Shown piece by piece: positions 1 through 8,020 of a stretch of 64,000 nt of DNA (positions are counted from its first letter, which is position 1; each line of letters opens with the position of its first letter). Made by a program: the position numbers and the translations under genes. Below the pieces are notes generated by a model. The model saw only the letters and a list, made by a program, of their open reading frames with translations, was not told the DNA's origin and ran no database searches. The stretch is from JAFDZW01 sp964404255. GTDB taxonomy: Bacteria > Bacteroidota > Ignavibacteria > Palsa-1295. The DNA lies in contig CAYOJJ010000008.1 of assembly GCA_964404255.1 (NCBI GenBank), positions 81,043-145,042 of the forward strand, in the 5' to 3' direction.

Positions 1-102
1 AAGGATGGCTGGACGATCGTGACAGCCGATAATTCACCCAGCGCTCATTTCGAGCATACGGTCGTGATCAGGCCGTGGGGTGGAGAAATTTTAACCAAAT
101 AA
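1..102 (+). CDS. map: Methionine aminopeptidase, C-terminal end (truncated by window)
   Basis: The first 33 codons, in frame from base 1 and ending in TAA, give the C-terminus of a type I methionine aminopeptidase. The stretch WTIVTADNSPSAHFEHTVVI contains the family's conserved S-A-H/Q-F-E-H-T segment with its metal-binding glutamate, and the end GEILTK matches the usual tail. The enzyme removes the initiator methionine from nascent proteins in the cytoplasm. Its place directly before infA is the normal gene order of the spc/alpha ribosomal operon (secY-adk-map-infA). Only the tail is visible, so nothing can be said about the start. Confidence 0.9.
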   Translation, partial: KDGWTIVTADNSPSAHFEHTVVIRPWGGEILTK

Positions 103-198
103 AAGTTGCCCACTTTTAGGTAATTATTTCCTTATTGGAACGATAATTGCTTCATTGTGGTTTGCAACGGGCTATAAGTAGGTAATTTATAAAGGGTA

Positions 199-417
199 AT
201 GTCCAAACAAACAGCGATTAAAGTAGATGGTGTGATCGAAGAATCATTGCCCAATGCTACTTTTCGCGTAAAGCTTGATAACGGGCATACCATTTTAGCT
301 CATGTTTCGGGGAAAATGCGTATGCATTATATCAAGATCCTCGAAGGCGATAAGGTGACGGTAGAGCTTTCTCCGTACGATCTTACCAAAGGGCGCATTA
401 CTTATCGTTATAAGTGA
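199..417 (+). CDS. infA: Translation initiation factor IF-1
   Basis: A 72-residue protein, exactly the usual IF-1 length, made of one S1-like OB fold. The family hallmarks are present: an early G-V-I-E-E-S-L-P-N-A-F-like run at about residues 11-22, then G-H-x-I-L-A-H-V-S-G-K-M-R at about 29-41, and the tail T-K-G-R-I-T-Y-R-Y-K. IF-1 binds the ribosomal A site during initiation. An AAAGGG stretch lies three bases before the ATG and may serve as a weak ribosome-binding site. It lies in the operon between map and rpmJ. Confidence 0.97.
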   Translation: MSKQTAIKVDGVIEESLPNATFRVKLDNGHTILAHVSGKMRMHYIKILEGDKVTVELSPYDLTKGRITYRYK

Positions 418-436
418 TTTTGTCAGGAATACGACA

Positions 437-553
437 ATGAAAGTACAAGCATCTGTCAAGAAGCGCTGCGAACATTGCAAAGTCATCATCCGTAAGGGTG
501 TCGTTCGCGTTATTTGTAAATCGAATCCGAAGCATAAACAACGTCAGGGATAA
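437..553 (+). CDS. rpmJ: 50S ribosomal protein L36
   Basis: A 38-codon gene between infA and rpsM, too short for most gene finders. It encodes the standard 37-38 residue L36, beginning MKVQASVKKRCEHCKVIIRK. The zinc-ribbon ligands Cys11, Cys14, Cys27 and His33 are all present, so this is the zinc-binding (C+) form. L36 sits in the large ribosomal subunit near the peptidyl transferase centre. It starts 19 bases after infA and stops 6 bases before rpsM, as in most bacterial alpha operons. Confidence 0.97.
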   Translation: MKVQASVKKRCEHCKVIIRKGVVRVICKSNPKHKQRQG

Positions 554-559
554 TTACGC

Positions 560-943
560 ATGGCACGTATCGCCGGAATAGACTTACCGAAACAAAAACG
601 CTCCGTGATCGGGCTGACCTATATCTATGGGATCGGCAAATCGTCGGCAAGCGATATTTTGAAAAAGCTTAATATCTCCGAGGATAAACACATCGGAGAT
701 CTGACCGAAGACGAAATCTCGTCTATCCGCCAGATCATCACCAACGAATATAAAGTCGAAGGTGTGGCCCGCAGCGAACAGCAGTTGGCGATCAAGCGTC
801 TGATGGATATCGGCAGCTACCGCGGCCTGCGTCACCGTAAGAGCCTTCCGGTTCGCGGCCAGCGTACGCGTACCAATTCCCGCACGCGCAAAGGCAAACG
901 TAAGACGGTTGCCGGTAAGAAGAAAGCAGCAGCTAAGAAGTAA
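560..943 (+). CDS. rpsM: 30S ribosomal protein S13
   Basis: A 127-residue S13 of normal length. It begins MARIAGIDLPKQKRSVIGLT and has the helix-turn segment Y-I-Y-G-I-G at about residues 22-27. Near the C-terminus is the conserved G-S-Y-R-G-L-R-H-R-K-S-L-P-V-R-G-Q-R-T motif, then a lysine-rich tail that contacts tRNA and 16S rRNA in the small-subunit head. It lies six bases after rpmJ and 24 before rpsK. The ATG is preceded by no clear Shine-Dalgarno sequence, which suggests translational coupling to rpmJ. Confidence 0.97.
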   Translation: MARIAGIDLPKQKRSVIGLTYIYGIGKSSASDILKKLNISEDKHIGDLTEDEISSIRQIITNEYKVEGVARSEQQLAIKRLMDIGSYRGLRHRKSLPVRGQRTRTNSRTRKGKRKTVAGKKKAAAKK

Positions 944-967
944 TCACTAACGTAAGGATTTCCTACC

Positions 968-1366
968 GTGGCAAAGACCGCAGCAGCAGGCGCCGCTAAG
1001 CGCAAAAAGAAAATTTCCGCACAGGCACATGGTATCGCCCATGTCCGTGCAACGTTCAATAACATCCATGTCACTTTGACCGATCTCACCGGAAACACGC
1101 TTTCCTGGGCATCGGCAGGGAAGATGGGTTTCAAAGGCTCCAGAAAGAATACCCCGTTCGCCGGGCAGGTTGCTGCTGAATCGGCAGCGAAAGAAGCCTA
1201 TGACATGGGACTTCGTAAAGTTGATGTCTTCATCAAAGGACCGGGTTCGGGCCGTGAGGCTGCCGTCCGTGCCTTGCAGGTAGCGGGTATCGATGTGTTA
1301 TCGATTCGCGATATCACTCCGATGCCGCACAACGGATGCCGTCCGCCAAAAAAGCGCCGCGTCTGA
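968..1366 (+). CDS. rpsK: 30S ribosomal protein S11
   Basis: A 132-residue S11 with a GTG start, preceded by AAGGATTT. The body contains G-I-A-H-V-x-A-T-F-N-N at about residues 22-32, then S-A-G-K-M-G-F-K-G-S-R-K at about 50-61, and the C-terminal D-I-T-P-M-P-H-N-G-C-R-P-P-K-K-R-R-V signature. S11 forms part of the platform of the 30S subunit. The N-terminus has an Ala/Lys-rich extension of about 15 residues, as is common in the family. The normally adjacent rpsD follows after an unusually long 130-base gap. Confidence 0.97.
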   Translation: MAKTAAAGAAKRKKKISAQAHGIAHVRATFNNIHVTLTDLTGNTLSWASAGKMGFKGSRKNTPFAGQVAAESAAKEAYDMGLRKVDVFIKGPGSGREAAVRALQVAGIDVLSIRDITPMPHNGCRPPKKRRV

Positions 1367-1396
1367 TCTTTTAGAGTAGTCTTTTTTAGTCGTAAA

Positions 1397-1418
1397 CTTC
1401 ACAAGAGTCATTGTGAAG
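1397..1418 (+). promoter_or_regulatory. Perfect 8-bp hairpin in the rpsK-rpsD leader
   Basis: CTTCACAA (1397-1404) and TTGTGAAG (1411-1418) form a perfect stem around a six-base loop. It lies about 78 bases before the rpsD start, in the only long gap of the ribosomal operon. No T-tract follows, so it is not an intrinsic terminator. S4 is known to autoregulate through leader RNA structures in other bacteria, so this may be an S4-binding or RNA-processing site; that role is inferred. Confidence 0.4.
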
Positions 1419-1496
1419 GAAGAAGGCAAAAGGCTGAAAGGGATTCGTGCGTAAGAGCCGAATCGTTGTTTTGTTTCAAATACTCAATCGTAAACC

Positions 1497-2129
1497 ATGG
1501 CTCGTTATACAGATCCAAGTTGTAAGTTATGCCGCCGCGAGAAGCAAAAACTGTTTCTTAAAGGCACCAAATGTTTCTCTGATAAGTGTCCGATCGAAAA
1601 GAGAAACTATCCTCCGGGGCAGCATGGCAATGGCCGCCGTTCTAAGATCTCCGAATACGGTATTCAGCTTCGCGAAAAGCAGAAGATCCGCCGTACTTAT
1701 GGCTTGTTAGAAACCCAATTCCGCATTGCATTCGAGAAGGCTTCCCGTATGCGCGGTATTACGGGTGATAACCTCGTAAAGCTCCTTGAGCGCCGCCTCG
1801 ATAATGTTCTCTATCGTTTGAACATTGCCAATTCGCGCAAAGGCGCTCGTCAGTTGATCTTACATCGCCACATTACCGTCAACGGTAAAGTGGTCAATAT
1901 CCCCTCATACATCCTTAATCCTGGCGATGTGGTTCAGGTAAAGGAGAGCTCGCGCAAGCTTGAGATCGTTCACGAAGCGCTCAAGCGTACCCGTGGCGAT
2001 GCCGGGTTGCCGAACTGGCTCTCTCTGAATAAAGCAGAGCTTTCCGGTACCTTGCTTGCAGTTCCGGAACGCGCCGATATCCAGCTCAATGCTAACGAAC
2101 AGCTCGTTGTCGAGTTGTACTCGAAGTAA
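1497..2129 (+). CDS. rpsD: 30S ribosomal protein S4
   Basis: A 210-residue S4 with the complete fold. The N-terminal zinc site is present as Cys9, Cys12, Cys26 and Cys31 (CKLC...KCFSDKC), followed by N-Y-P-P-G-Q-H-G. The middle has the S4 RNA-binding domain with R-L-D-N-V-L-Y-R-L at about residues 101-109 and R-Q-L-I-L-H-R-H-I-T-V-N-G-K-V-V-N-I-P. S4 nucleates 30S assembly and is a translational autoregulator in several phyla. It is separated from rpsK by 130 bases containing a hairpin, and from rpoA by 66 bases. Confidence 0.97.
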   Translation: MARYTDPSCKLCRREKQKLFLKGTKCFSDKCPIEKRNYPPGQHGNGRRSKISEYGIQLREKQKIRRTYGLLETQFRIAFEKASRMRGITGDNLVKLLERRLDNVLYRLNIANSRKGARQLILHRHITVNGKVVNIPSYILNPGDVVQVKESSRKLEIVHEALKRTRGDAGLPNWLSLNKAELSGTLLAVPERADIQLNANEQLVVELYSK

Positions 2130-2195
2130 TAGTATTGAACCAGATATTCACGTACAACCACAAAAGTTTATTAATCTATTAAAGGTAGCGATCGT

Positions 2196-3176
2196 ATGAC
2201 AAAACTCCATATGCCGGACCGCATCGAACTCGAAAGCTCCAGTGCTACTTCGACCTTCGGACGCTTCATCGCGTCGCCGCTCGAAGAAGGGTACGGAACG
2301 ACGCTCGGGAATTCGATGAGAAGGATCCTGCTCTCTTCGATCCCGGGCAGTGCCTTTACCAGCCTTCGTATCGATGGAGTACAGCACGAGTTTTCTTCGG
2401 TCAAGGGTGTAACCGAAGATGTTGCAGAGATCATCCTTAACATTAAAGGTGTTCGTATCAAAGCCGATATGCAGTCTCAACCGAGACTCATCGTCGATGT
2501 AAAGGGACCGAAGGAATTCAAGGCTGGTGATCTTCAGGCATTCACCACCGAGATCGAAATCCTTAATCCCGATCACCATCTCTTTACCCTTGCCAAAGAC
2601 GTCCGTCTGCAGATGGAGCTTCAGGCAGGTCATGGCCGCGGGTATGTACCGGCCGAAGAGAACAAGAAAGCAGATGCACCGATCGGTACCATTGCCATCG
2701 ATTCTATCTTTACTCCGATCGTTAACGTTCGTTTCCTCGTTGAGCCGACCCGTGTAGGTCAGAAGACCGACTATGAAAAGCTCGTATTGGAAGTCGAAAC
2801 CGATGGTTCTATCTCACCGGAAGAAGCGATCACGATCGCCGGCCGCATCCTGCGCGATCACGTAAATATGTTCGTCCGATTCGGCGGACCGGAAGATGAG
2901 CTTCCGCCAAAGCCGATCGAAGATACCGAGACCGAACGCATCCGTTCGATTCTCAATACCAATGTCGATACGCTTCACTTATCGGTTCGTTCTCAGAACT
3001 GCTTGCGTGCAGCAAACATCCGTACTCTTGGTGATCTCGTTCGCCGCGATGAGCGCGAACTGCTCACCTTCCGTAACTTCGGCCGTAAATCGCTCGATGA
3101 GCTCGGGCGTATTGTCGAACAGCTCGGCCTGCAGTTCGGTATGGATGTCGATAAATATACCGAAGTAAAAGCCTAA
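2196..3176 (+). CDS. rpoA: DNA-directed RNA polymerase subunit alpha
   Basis: A 326-residue alpha subunit, the normal length. The N-terminal assembly domain (about residues 1-235) carries F-x-x-x-P-L-E-x-G-Y-G-T-T-L-G-N-S-M-R-R-I-L-L-S-S. The C-terminal domain (about 250-315) has L-x-L-S-V-R-S-Q-N-C-L-R-A-A-N-I and F-R-N-F-G-R-K-S-L-D-E-L, the UP-element and activator-binding fold. Alpha dimerises to start RNA polymerase assembly. It is placed between rpsD and rplQ as in most bacteria. Confidence 0.98.
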   Translation: MTKLHMPDRIELESSSATSTFGRFIASPLEEGYGTTLGNSMRRILLSSIPGSAFTSLRIDGVQHEFSSVKGVTEDVAEIILNIKGVRIKADMQSQPRLIVDVKGPKEFKAGDLQAFTTEIEILNPDHHLFTLAKDVRLQMELQAGHGRGYVPAEENKKADAPIGTIAIDSIFTPIVNVRFLVEPTRVGQKTDYEKLVLEVETDGSISPEEAITIAGRILRDHVNMFVRFGGPEDELPPKPIEDTETERIRSILNTNVDTLHLSVRSQNCLRAANIRTLGDLVRRDERELLTFRNFGRKSLDELGRIVEQLGLQFGMDVDKYTEVKA

Positions 3177-3209
3177 GTATAACCTACTCATTCGCGGAGA
3201 AGAATACCA

Positions 3210-3758
3210 ATGAGACACGGCCATAAAGGAAGAAAACTGACCAGAACCGCCAGCCACCGCAAGTCAACCTTGTCGTCGCTTGCCAGTTCGCTCATTAAGC
3301 ATAAGAAGATCCGTACTACGATCGCCAAAGCGAAAGAAGCTCGTATGTATGTCGAACCGATCATTACGCGCGCAAAGAACGCTCATAACCTCGAAGGAGA
3401 TGAGAAGATTGTTGCCGCAAAGCGTGTACATGCCCGCAGAGAGGTTGCCAAAGTCATTCGCGATAAAGAGGTTTTGAAGACACTCTTTACCGAGATCGCA
3501 CCGAAGGTTTCCAGCCGCGCAGGTGGATATACACGTGTCGTTAAGCTCGGTCGCCGTCTTGGTGATAGCGCTGAAATGGCATTGCTCGAGCTCGTCGATT
3601 GGAACGATAGCGGTGAAAAGCGCCAGAAGGTTGCTAAGCCGCGTCCGACCCGTCGTAAGACCACACCAAAGGTACAGCCGGTTCCGGGTATCGTCGAAGC
3701 TCCGACTACGGAGATCGAAGCTGCCGGTGAAGCCGCTATTGAAACCCCGGCAGAGTAA
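3210..3758 (+). CDS. rplQ: 50S ribosomal protein L17 with C-terminal extension
   Basis: The first 125 or so residues are a canonical L17: MRHGHKGRKLTRTASHRKS, then L-x-x-H-x-x-I-x-T-T-x-A-K-A-K-E and the C-terminal G-G-Y-T-R-V-V-K-L-G-R-R-L-G-D-S-A-E-M-A-L-L-E-L-V. Typical L17 is 115-130 residues. Here a further 55 residues follow, first Lys/Arg/Pro-rich and then acidic and Ala/Glu-rich, a type of extension also seen in some Bacteroidota-related L17 proteins. A GGAGAAG Shine-Dalgarno-like sequence lies ahead of the ATG. It is the last gene of the operon. Confidence 0.97.
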   Translation: MRHGHKGRKLTRTASHRKSTLSSLASSLIKHKKIRTTIAKAKEARMYVEPIITRAKNAHNLEGDEKIVAAKRVHARREVAKVIRDKEVLKTLFTEIAPKVSSRAGGYTRVVKLGRRLGDSAEMALLELVDWNDSGEKRQKVAKPRPTRRKTTPKVQPVPGIVEAPTTEIEAAGEAAIETPAE

Positions 3759-3779
3759 TTCTACCTTACTTAAAGTTAT

Positions 3780-3805
3780 AAAAAACCCGCCTTGGCGGGT
3801 TTTTT
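3780..3805. terminator. Bidirectional intrinsic terminator between rplQ and pdxT
   Basis: AAAAAACCCGCC (3780-3791) pairs perfectly with GGCGGGTTTTTT (3794-3805). The GC core followed by six T residues works on both strands, so it can stop the ribosomal operon from the left and pdxST from the right. Confidence 0.93.
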
Positions 3806-3807
3806 AT

Positions 3808-4410
3808 TTATATCATCTTAATAAAATAATCATGAACCCGAGGATCATCTGTTATCTCGGGATGAAAAGCAGTAGCCAGCATTTTATCCTGACGAGCCAT
3901 GACAAAGCCCCCATGATATTCACAGAGTACCTCTACATTCTTTTCTGCCTTAGTAAATAACGGTGCTCTAATGAATATCCCGGGGAAGGGAATATCTCCC
4001 AAGGCTGGAATAGAAAGATCGACTTCTGAGCTTGCGATCTGTGGGCCAAAAGCATTTCTTCTGACTGTTATATCCATTAAACCGAGCCGCCCCTGGGTTG
4101 AACCTTCGATCTGCTTAGCGAGCACGATACTTCCCATACAAGTACCCCACACAGGCATTCCTGCAAGGACTTTATCTTTGATAAGATCGAACAACGGTTT
4201 TGTGTCGGGTTCGGCAAAAGAAAAATGAGAGGCTGCATCTTCCAGTTTTGCGATCGTTGTAGATTCACCACCCGGAATGATCAGAGCATCGATCTCATCG
4301 AGTTCTTTACCACGGCGAATTTCAGTAGTATTATGGCCGAGCGATCGTATCTTTTGAGCGTGCTCTTGAAAGTCGCCCTGCAGGGCGAGAATACCAATTC
4401 TAAAGCTCAT
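3808..4410 (-). CDS. pdxT: Pyridoxal 5'-phosphate synthase glutaminase subunit PdxT
   Basis: A 200-residue class I glutamine amidotransferase of the PdxT family. It starts MSFRIGILALQGDFQEHAQK (family signature G-I-L-A-L-Q-G-D-F). It has I-P-G-G-E-S-T-T, the nucleophile in G-T-C-M-G-S-I (Cys at about residue 92; most relatives have G-T-C-A-G), and the His-Pro-Glu of the triad in A-F-H-P-E-I-T. It releases ammonia from glutamine and passes it to PdxS for one-step vitamin B6 synthesis. It lies six bases after pdxS in the same operon. Ala to Met after the catalytic Cys is a mild deviation. Confidence 0.96.
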   Translation of the reverse strand: MSFRIGILALQGDFQEHAQKIRSLGHNTTEIRRGKELDEIDALIIPGGESTTIAKLEDAASHFSFAEPDTKPLFDLIKDKVLAGMPVWGTCMGSIVLAKQIEGSTQGRLGLMDITVRRNAFGPQIASSEVDLSIPALGDIPFPGIFIRAPLFTKAEKNVEVLCEYHGGFVMARQDKMLATAFHPEITDDPRVHDYFIKMI

Positions 4411-4416
4411 TGTTTT

Positions 4417-5322
4417 TTAGATGCCTCTGGAGGCGAGTAATTCTGATTCCGCAAGGGAAGCGACGGTTCTACCAAACATTGCTTCACCAAGTCCGCGGCT
4501 GACATCGGCAAGCACCTTTGCATCGGTATAGTGCGTAGTTGCTTTTACAATCGCTGCAGCTCGTTTCGCCGGATTATTAGATTTGAAGATACCCGAACCA
4601 ACAAAGACGCCGTCGACACCAAGCTGCATCAATAGGGCTGCATCGGCGGGAGTAGCCAGGCCACCGGCGGCAAAATTGACAACCGGCAATTTTCCGGTCT
4701 CAGCAACTTCGTTAACCAACGAATAGGGAGCGCCGATGTTCTTTGCATAAGTAAAGCGCTCTTCGGAAGCCATGGAAGTAAGCTTACGGATTTCGCCAAG
4801 GATCGAGCGGGCATGACGAACAGCCTCTACTACATCTCCGGTACCTGCCTCGCCTTTGGTGCGGATCATAGCTGCACCTTCATTGATTCGGCGAAGTGCT
4901 TCTCCGAGATTTCTTGCGCCGCAGACAAAAGGGATCGTGAATTTGGTCTTATCAATGTGGTTCTCTTCATCGGCCATGGTCAGGACCTCGCTCTCATCGA
5001 CACAATCGACTCCAAGTGCCTGCAGGATCTGTGCTTCCACGAAATGACCGATACGGGCTTTTGCCATTACCGGAATAGAGACAGCATCGATGATCTCAAG
5101 TATCAGCTCCGGATCGGACATCCTTGCTACTCCACCATGTGCTCGAATGTCGGAAGGAACACGCTCGAGCGCCATTACAGCACAGGCACCGGCCTCTTCG
5201 GCTATTTTAGCCTGTTCTGCAGTAACAACATCCATAATAACACCGCCTTTTAGCATTGCCGGCAAGGCGCGTTTTACAGTTTCAGTGCCGGTTTTTTGTT
5301 GTCCGTTAGTAGAGGTACTCAT
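4417..5322 (-). CDS. pdxS: Pyridoxal 5'-phosphate synthase subunit PdxS
   Basis: A 301-residue PdxS (Snz) of usual length. It condenses ribose 5-phosphate, glyceraldehyde 3-phosphate and ammonia to PLP. The TIM-barrel signatures are intact: G-G-V-I-M-D-V near residue 26, A-L-E-R-V-P-S-D-I-R, V-M-A-K-A-R-I-G-H with the first catalytic lysine, and R-T-K-G-E-A-G-T-G-D-V with the second. PdxT is immediately downstream. A LysR-type regulator is divergent across 100 AT-rich bases, so the pair may be controlled by that protein. Confidence 0.98.
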   Translation of the reverse strand: MSTSTNGQQKTGTETVKRALPAMLKGGVIMDVVTAEQAKIAEEAGACAVMALERVPSDIRAHGGVARMSDPELILEIIDAVSIPVMAKARIGHFVEAQILQALGVDCVDESEVLTMADEENHIDKTKFTIPFVCGARNLGEALRRINEGAAMIRTKGEAGTGDVVEAVRHARSILGEIRKLTSMASEERFTYAKNIGAPYSLVNEVAETGKLPVVNFAAGGLATPADAALLMQLGVDGVFVGSGIFKSNNPAKRAAAIVKATTHYTDAKVLADVSRGLGEAMFGRTVASLAESELLASRGI

Positions 5323-5376
5323 TGGTATAATTATCAGATATAGATTAGAATGATTCTCAAACAGATTGGAATGATA

Positions 5377-5400
5377 ATAAATTTAATTAATGTTATTTAT
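5377..5400. promoter_or_regulatory. Possible LysR operator in the pdxS/lysR intergenic region
   Basis: ATAAAT (5377-5382) and ATTTAT (5395-5400) form an inverted repeat with a 12-base spacer, close to the T-N11-A spacing of LysR boxes. The region is very AT-rich, so chance is a serious alternative. Confidence 0.2.
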
Positions 5401-5422
5401 AGTAAATATAATAATATTTTAT

Positions 5423-6334
5423 ATGACATTACAGCAGATCGAGATCGTAACAAAAGTAGCGGAATATGGGTCGATCAATATGGTTGCCCGCTCCATGGGC
5501 TTGACTCAGCCTGCGATCTCGACCGCAATATCGGTTCTTGAAAAAGAATTCGGAGCCTCCCTTTTTATCCGTTCCCGACAAGGTGCCATCCTGACTCCAA
5601 AGGGAAGAGAAGTACTCTCTCATTTTCGCACCATCATAAAAGAAGTAGAAACAGTTACCAGGCAAACAAAAGCGGTTGTTTCCGATGAAGGGACTATTTC
5701 AGTTGCAGGCCGACAAGGGTTTATGCAATATCTATTTCCCGTTTTATATAAAGAATTATCAACTGCCTTTCCTAAGATAATTATTAATACTATTATATCT
5801 GGCACACAAGAGGAAGTAGTTGAAGCTCTTTTGACCGGCAAAGTCGATATATGCTTTGCTCCTTCTCCCGGATTAAAATCCATTGCATCTGAAATACTCT
5901 ATTCCGATCCAGTCATTCTTGCAATAAGTAAACAACAGTATCGCATTTTGCAAGCATCCACGAAGCATTCCTATTCAAATCTGAAATGGTGTCTGCCGAC
6001 AAAGAACGATCGGTTAAGAAAAAGTATAGAACATCTGGTTAGAACAATAGATGAGGATCCAAAGATTATTACAGAAACCGACGATTATACCTTAATAGGA
6101 AGGCTTATAGCCTCAGGACAATGTGCCGGCCCCATTTATGGACATATGCTCGGAGAACAGACAGAATTTAGAAATGTCATGCCAATGATACCAAGGAGAA
6201 AATGGACCGTAAGACGTGATTTAACAATGATATATAGATACATGTCCGTTCCTTTACATGTCCGTTCAGCAATGGAAATATTCAAGAAGACTGTAAAGGA
6301 AACTCTAGATACAACCCTGGCACAGTTTGATTAG
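5423..6334 (+). CDS. LysR-family transcriptional regulator divergent from pdxST
   Basis: About 303 residues starting at the ATG for MTLQQIEIVTKVAEYGSINM, where the LysR helix-turn-helix normally begins; an upstream ATG at 5390 would add 11 unrelated hydrophobic residues. The HTH spans about residues 3-60 (A-R-S-M-G-L-T-Q-P-A-I-S-T-A-I-S-V-L-E-K-E-F-G). A periplasmic-binding-like effector domain fills about 90-300. The gene is more AT-rich than its neighbours. Divergence from pdxS suggests a B6-related role by analogy with classical LysR layouts. Known pdxST regulators are usually MocR/GntR-type PdxR proteins, so this would be unusual. Confidence 0.85.
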   Translation: MTLQQIEIVTKVAEYGSINMVARSMGLTQPAISTAISVLEKEFGASLFIRSRQGAILTPKGREVLSHFRTIIKEVETVTRQTKAVVSDEGTISVAGRQGFMQYLFPVLYKELSTAFPKIIINTIISGTQEEVVEALLTGKVDICFAPSPGLKSIASEILYSDPVILAISKQQYRILQASTKHSYSNLKWCLPTKNDRLRKSIEHLVRTIDEDPKIITETDDYTLIGRLIASGQCAGPIYGHMLGEQTEFRNVMPMIPRRKWTVRRDLTMIYRYMSVPLHVRSAMEIFKKTVKETLDTTLAQFD

Positions 6335-6535
6335 TAATTAATTATTTAATAATGCTCATTTGAAAAAGTATGATTGTTCTTACAGATTGATAATATAATA
6401 TTCAATTTTCGGCATACTTTTTGACTGCTTTTTTTGCTGCCGAATGGGTTTTTTCCGAAATTCGAATAGGGTATTGTGTGTTTATCAGTTTCCTAAAAAT
6501 CGCTGAAAAGTAACGATTTGGAAAAACTCAGGGCG

Positions 6536-6543
6536 TATATTTG
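6536..6543 (+). promoter_or_regulatory. TAnnTTTG promoter element upstream of exbB
   Basis: TATATTTG matches the -7 consensus TAnnTTTG of Bacteroidota primary sigma promoters. A TTG lies 15 bases upstream (6518-6520), shorter than the usual spacing. It sits 53 bases before exbB, in a 262-base gap that otherwise shows only AT-rich sequence with no further gene. Confidence 0.45.
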
Positions 6544-6596
6544 TGTTCTTGAGGAAAATTATAGATTTTTTAACCTAACCTTTAAGTAACAACTGT

Positions 6597-7403
6597 ATGA
6601 AAAAGAATTCCACCTTTGTGGCAATCGTGATAGTATTATCTATCATTGTCGGCTTCGGAATCTGGATGTATGTACTTGGAAATCCTTCGAATTTTTCCGA
6701 TCCGTTGACCAAGGAACATCCTGTAAAAGATAACATTCCGGGTCTTATGTATAAGGGCGGTTTCCTTGTAGGTATGCTGCTTTCTCTTTCATTGATGGTT
6801 GTTACTTTTGTTGTCGAGCGTATGCTTAGCCTTGCAAAAGCAAAGGGCAAGAAAGACCTCGATCAATTCCTTCATGCTGCTGAAAAGCATCTCAACGAAG
6901 GTAACCTTGATGCGGTGATCGATCTTTGCAATCAGCAAAAGGGTAGTGTTGCAAATATCCTTAGAGCCGGTATTTCCCGCTTTAAAGATATTCGAAACAA
7001 TGATAGCTTAACTCCAGAGCAGAAGACTGAAGAAGTTAAGAAGACGCTCGATGAAGTTACGATGCTGGAAACTCCGCTCATGGAGCAGAACCTCGTTGTT
7101 CTTTCGACCATTGCTTCTATCTCCACGATGGTAGGCCTTCTCGGTACGGTTATGGGAATGATCCGCTCCTTCCGCGCTCTTGGTGAAAGCGGCGGAGGTG
7201 CAGCAGCTTCTCAGCTCTCGACCGGTATTTCGGAAGCTCTGTGGAATACGGCTCTTGGTATCGGTGGCGCAATTATTGCTATTGTCTTTTATAACTTCTT
7301 TACCAATAAGGTTGACAAGTTCACCTATTTGATCGACGAAGCTTCGTTGAATCTTCTCGAAACTATTAAAACCCGTTTTCTCGGTAAAGGGGCCAAAGCA
7401 TAA
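6597..7403 (+). CDS. exbB: ExbB/TolQ/MotA-family proton channel protein
   Basis: A 268-residue inner-membrane protein that with ExbD forms the proton-driven motor energising TonB. Hydrophobic segments lie at about residues 7-27, 54-76, 165-190 and 210-236. The MotA/TolQ/ExbB domain is shown by V-V-L-S-T-I-A-S-I-S-T-M-V-G-L-L-G-T-V-M-G-M-I and G-I-S-E-A-L-W-N-T-A-L-G-I. It is first of a five- or six-gene run (exbB, two exbD, tonB, pstS-like, TPR) that matches a conserved Bacteroidota arrangement. Confidence 0.93.
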   Translation: MKKNSTFVAIVIVLSIIVGFGIWMYVLGNPSNFSDPLTKEHPVKDNIPGLMYKGGFLVGMLLSLSLMVVTFVVERMLSLAKAKGKKDLDQFLHAAEKHLNEGNLDAVIDLCNQQKGSVANILRAGISRFKDIRNNDSLTPEQKTEEVKKTLDEVTMLETPLMEQNLVVLSTIASISTMVGLLGTVMGMIRSFRALGESGGGAAASQLSTGISEALWNTALGIGGAIIAIVFYNFFTNKVDKFTYLIDEASLNLLETIKTRFLGKGAKA

Positions 7404-7425
7404 TCCTCGATAGGAATACGCTCCT

Positions 7426-7962
7426 ATGGCAAAAGCTAAATTAAAACGGCATGGGTTTCGGCTGGATATGACGCCAATGGTGGACGTCGGCTTCCTGCTC
7501 TTAACATTCTTCATGCTGACGGCCAAGTTCAAATCGGATAACGATGCATTGACGATTTCGTTACCGGTTGCAGAGGCCGATACAACCAAACTTCCCGATA
7601 TTAATATCGCTACGATCAGCATCGGTCTTTCTCAGGTAAATCCCGGAGAAACACCTGATACACTGATTTATTATGGCGTGGCTAATGAAAAAGACAGGGT
7701 GGCGATCTTCAAATCACTTAACCGAGTCGATGCAAAGACCGGCCAGCCGATGGACGATGCTACCATTCTGAAAACTCCGGAGATCATGCTCAAAAAGAGT
7801 GAGGTCGAGGCAGCGGTAAAAGCGACCCGTCTTCAGAATGCTTCGATGCGATATGCTATTAATGCCGATAAAGGATTAAGTTACGGCTATGTAGATGACA
7901 TCATGCGCTCCATGCAAAAATTCGGAGCTACAAGATTCAATTTAGTTACCGAATCCCGGTAA
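7426..7962 (+). CDS. exbD: ExbD-family biopolymer transport protein (first copy)
   Basis: 178 residues with one N-terminal membrane helix (about residues 20-40). The ExbD signature L-D-M-T-P-M-V-D-V-G-F-L-L-L-T-F-F-M carries the membrane aspartate needed for proton flow. The periplasmic domain is longer than in Escherichia coli ExbD (141 residues), as often found in Bacteroidota. It starts 22 bases after exbB. Two different exbD genes in tandem suggest an ExbD heterodimer in the motor. Confidence 0.92.
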   Translation: MAKAKLKRHGFRLDMTPMVDVGFLLLTFFMLTAKFKSDNDALTISLPVAEADTTKLPDINIATISIGLSQVNPGETPDTLIYYGVANEKDRVAIFKSLNRVDAKTGQPMDDATILKTPEIMLKKSEVEAAVKATRLQNASMRYAINADKGLSYGYVDDIMRSMQKFGATRFNLVTESR

Positions 7963-8020
7963 ACTACCTTGCATCTTGCACGATAGATTGAATAGTACAA
8001 TACCAAGATCGTAAGAAACC

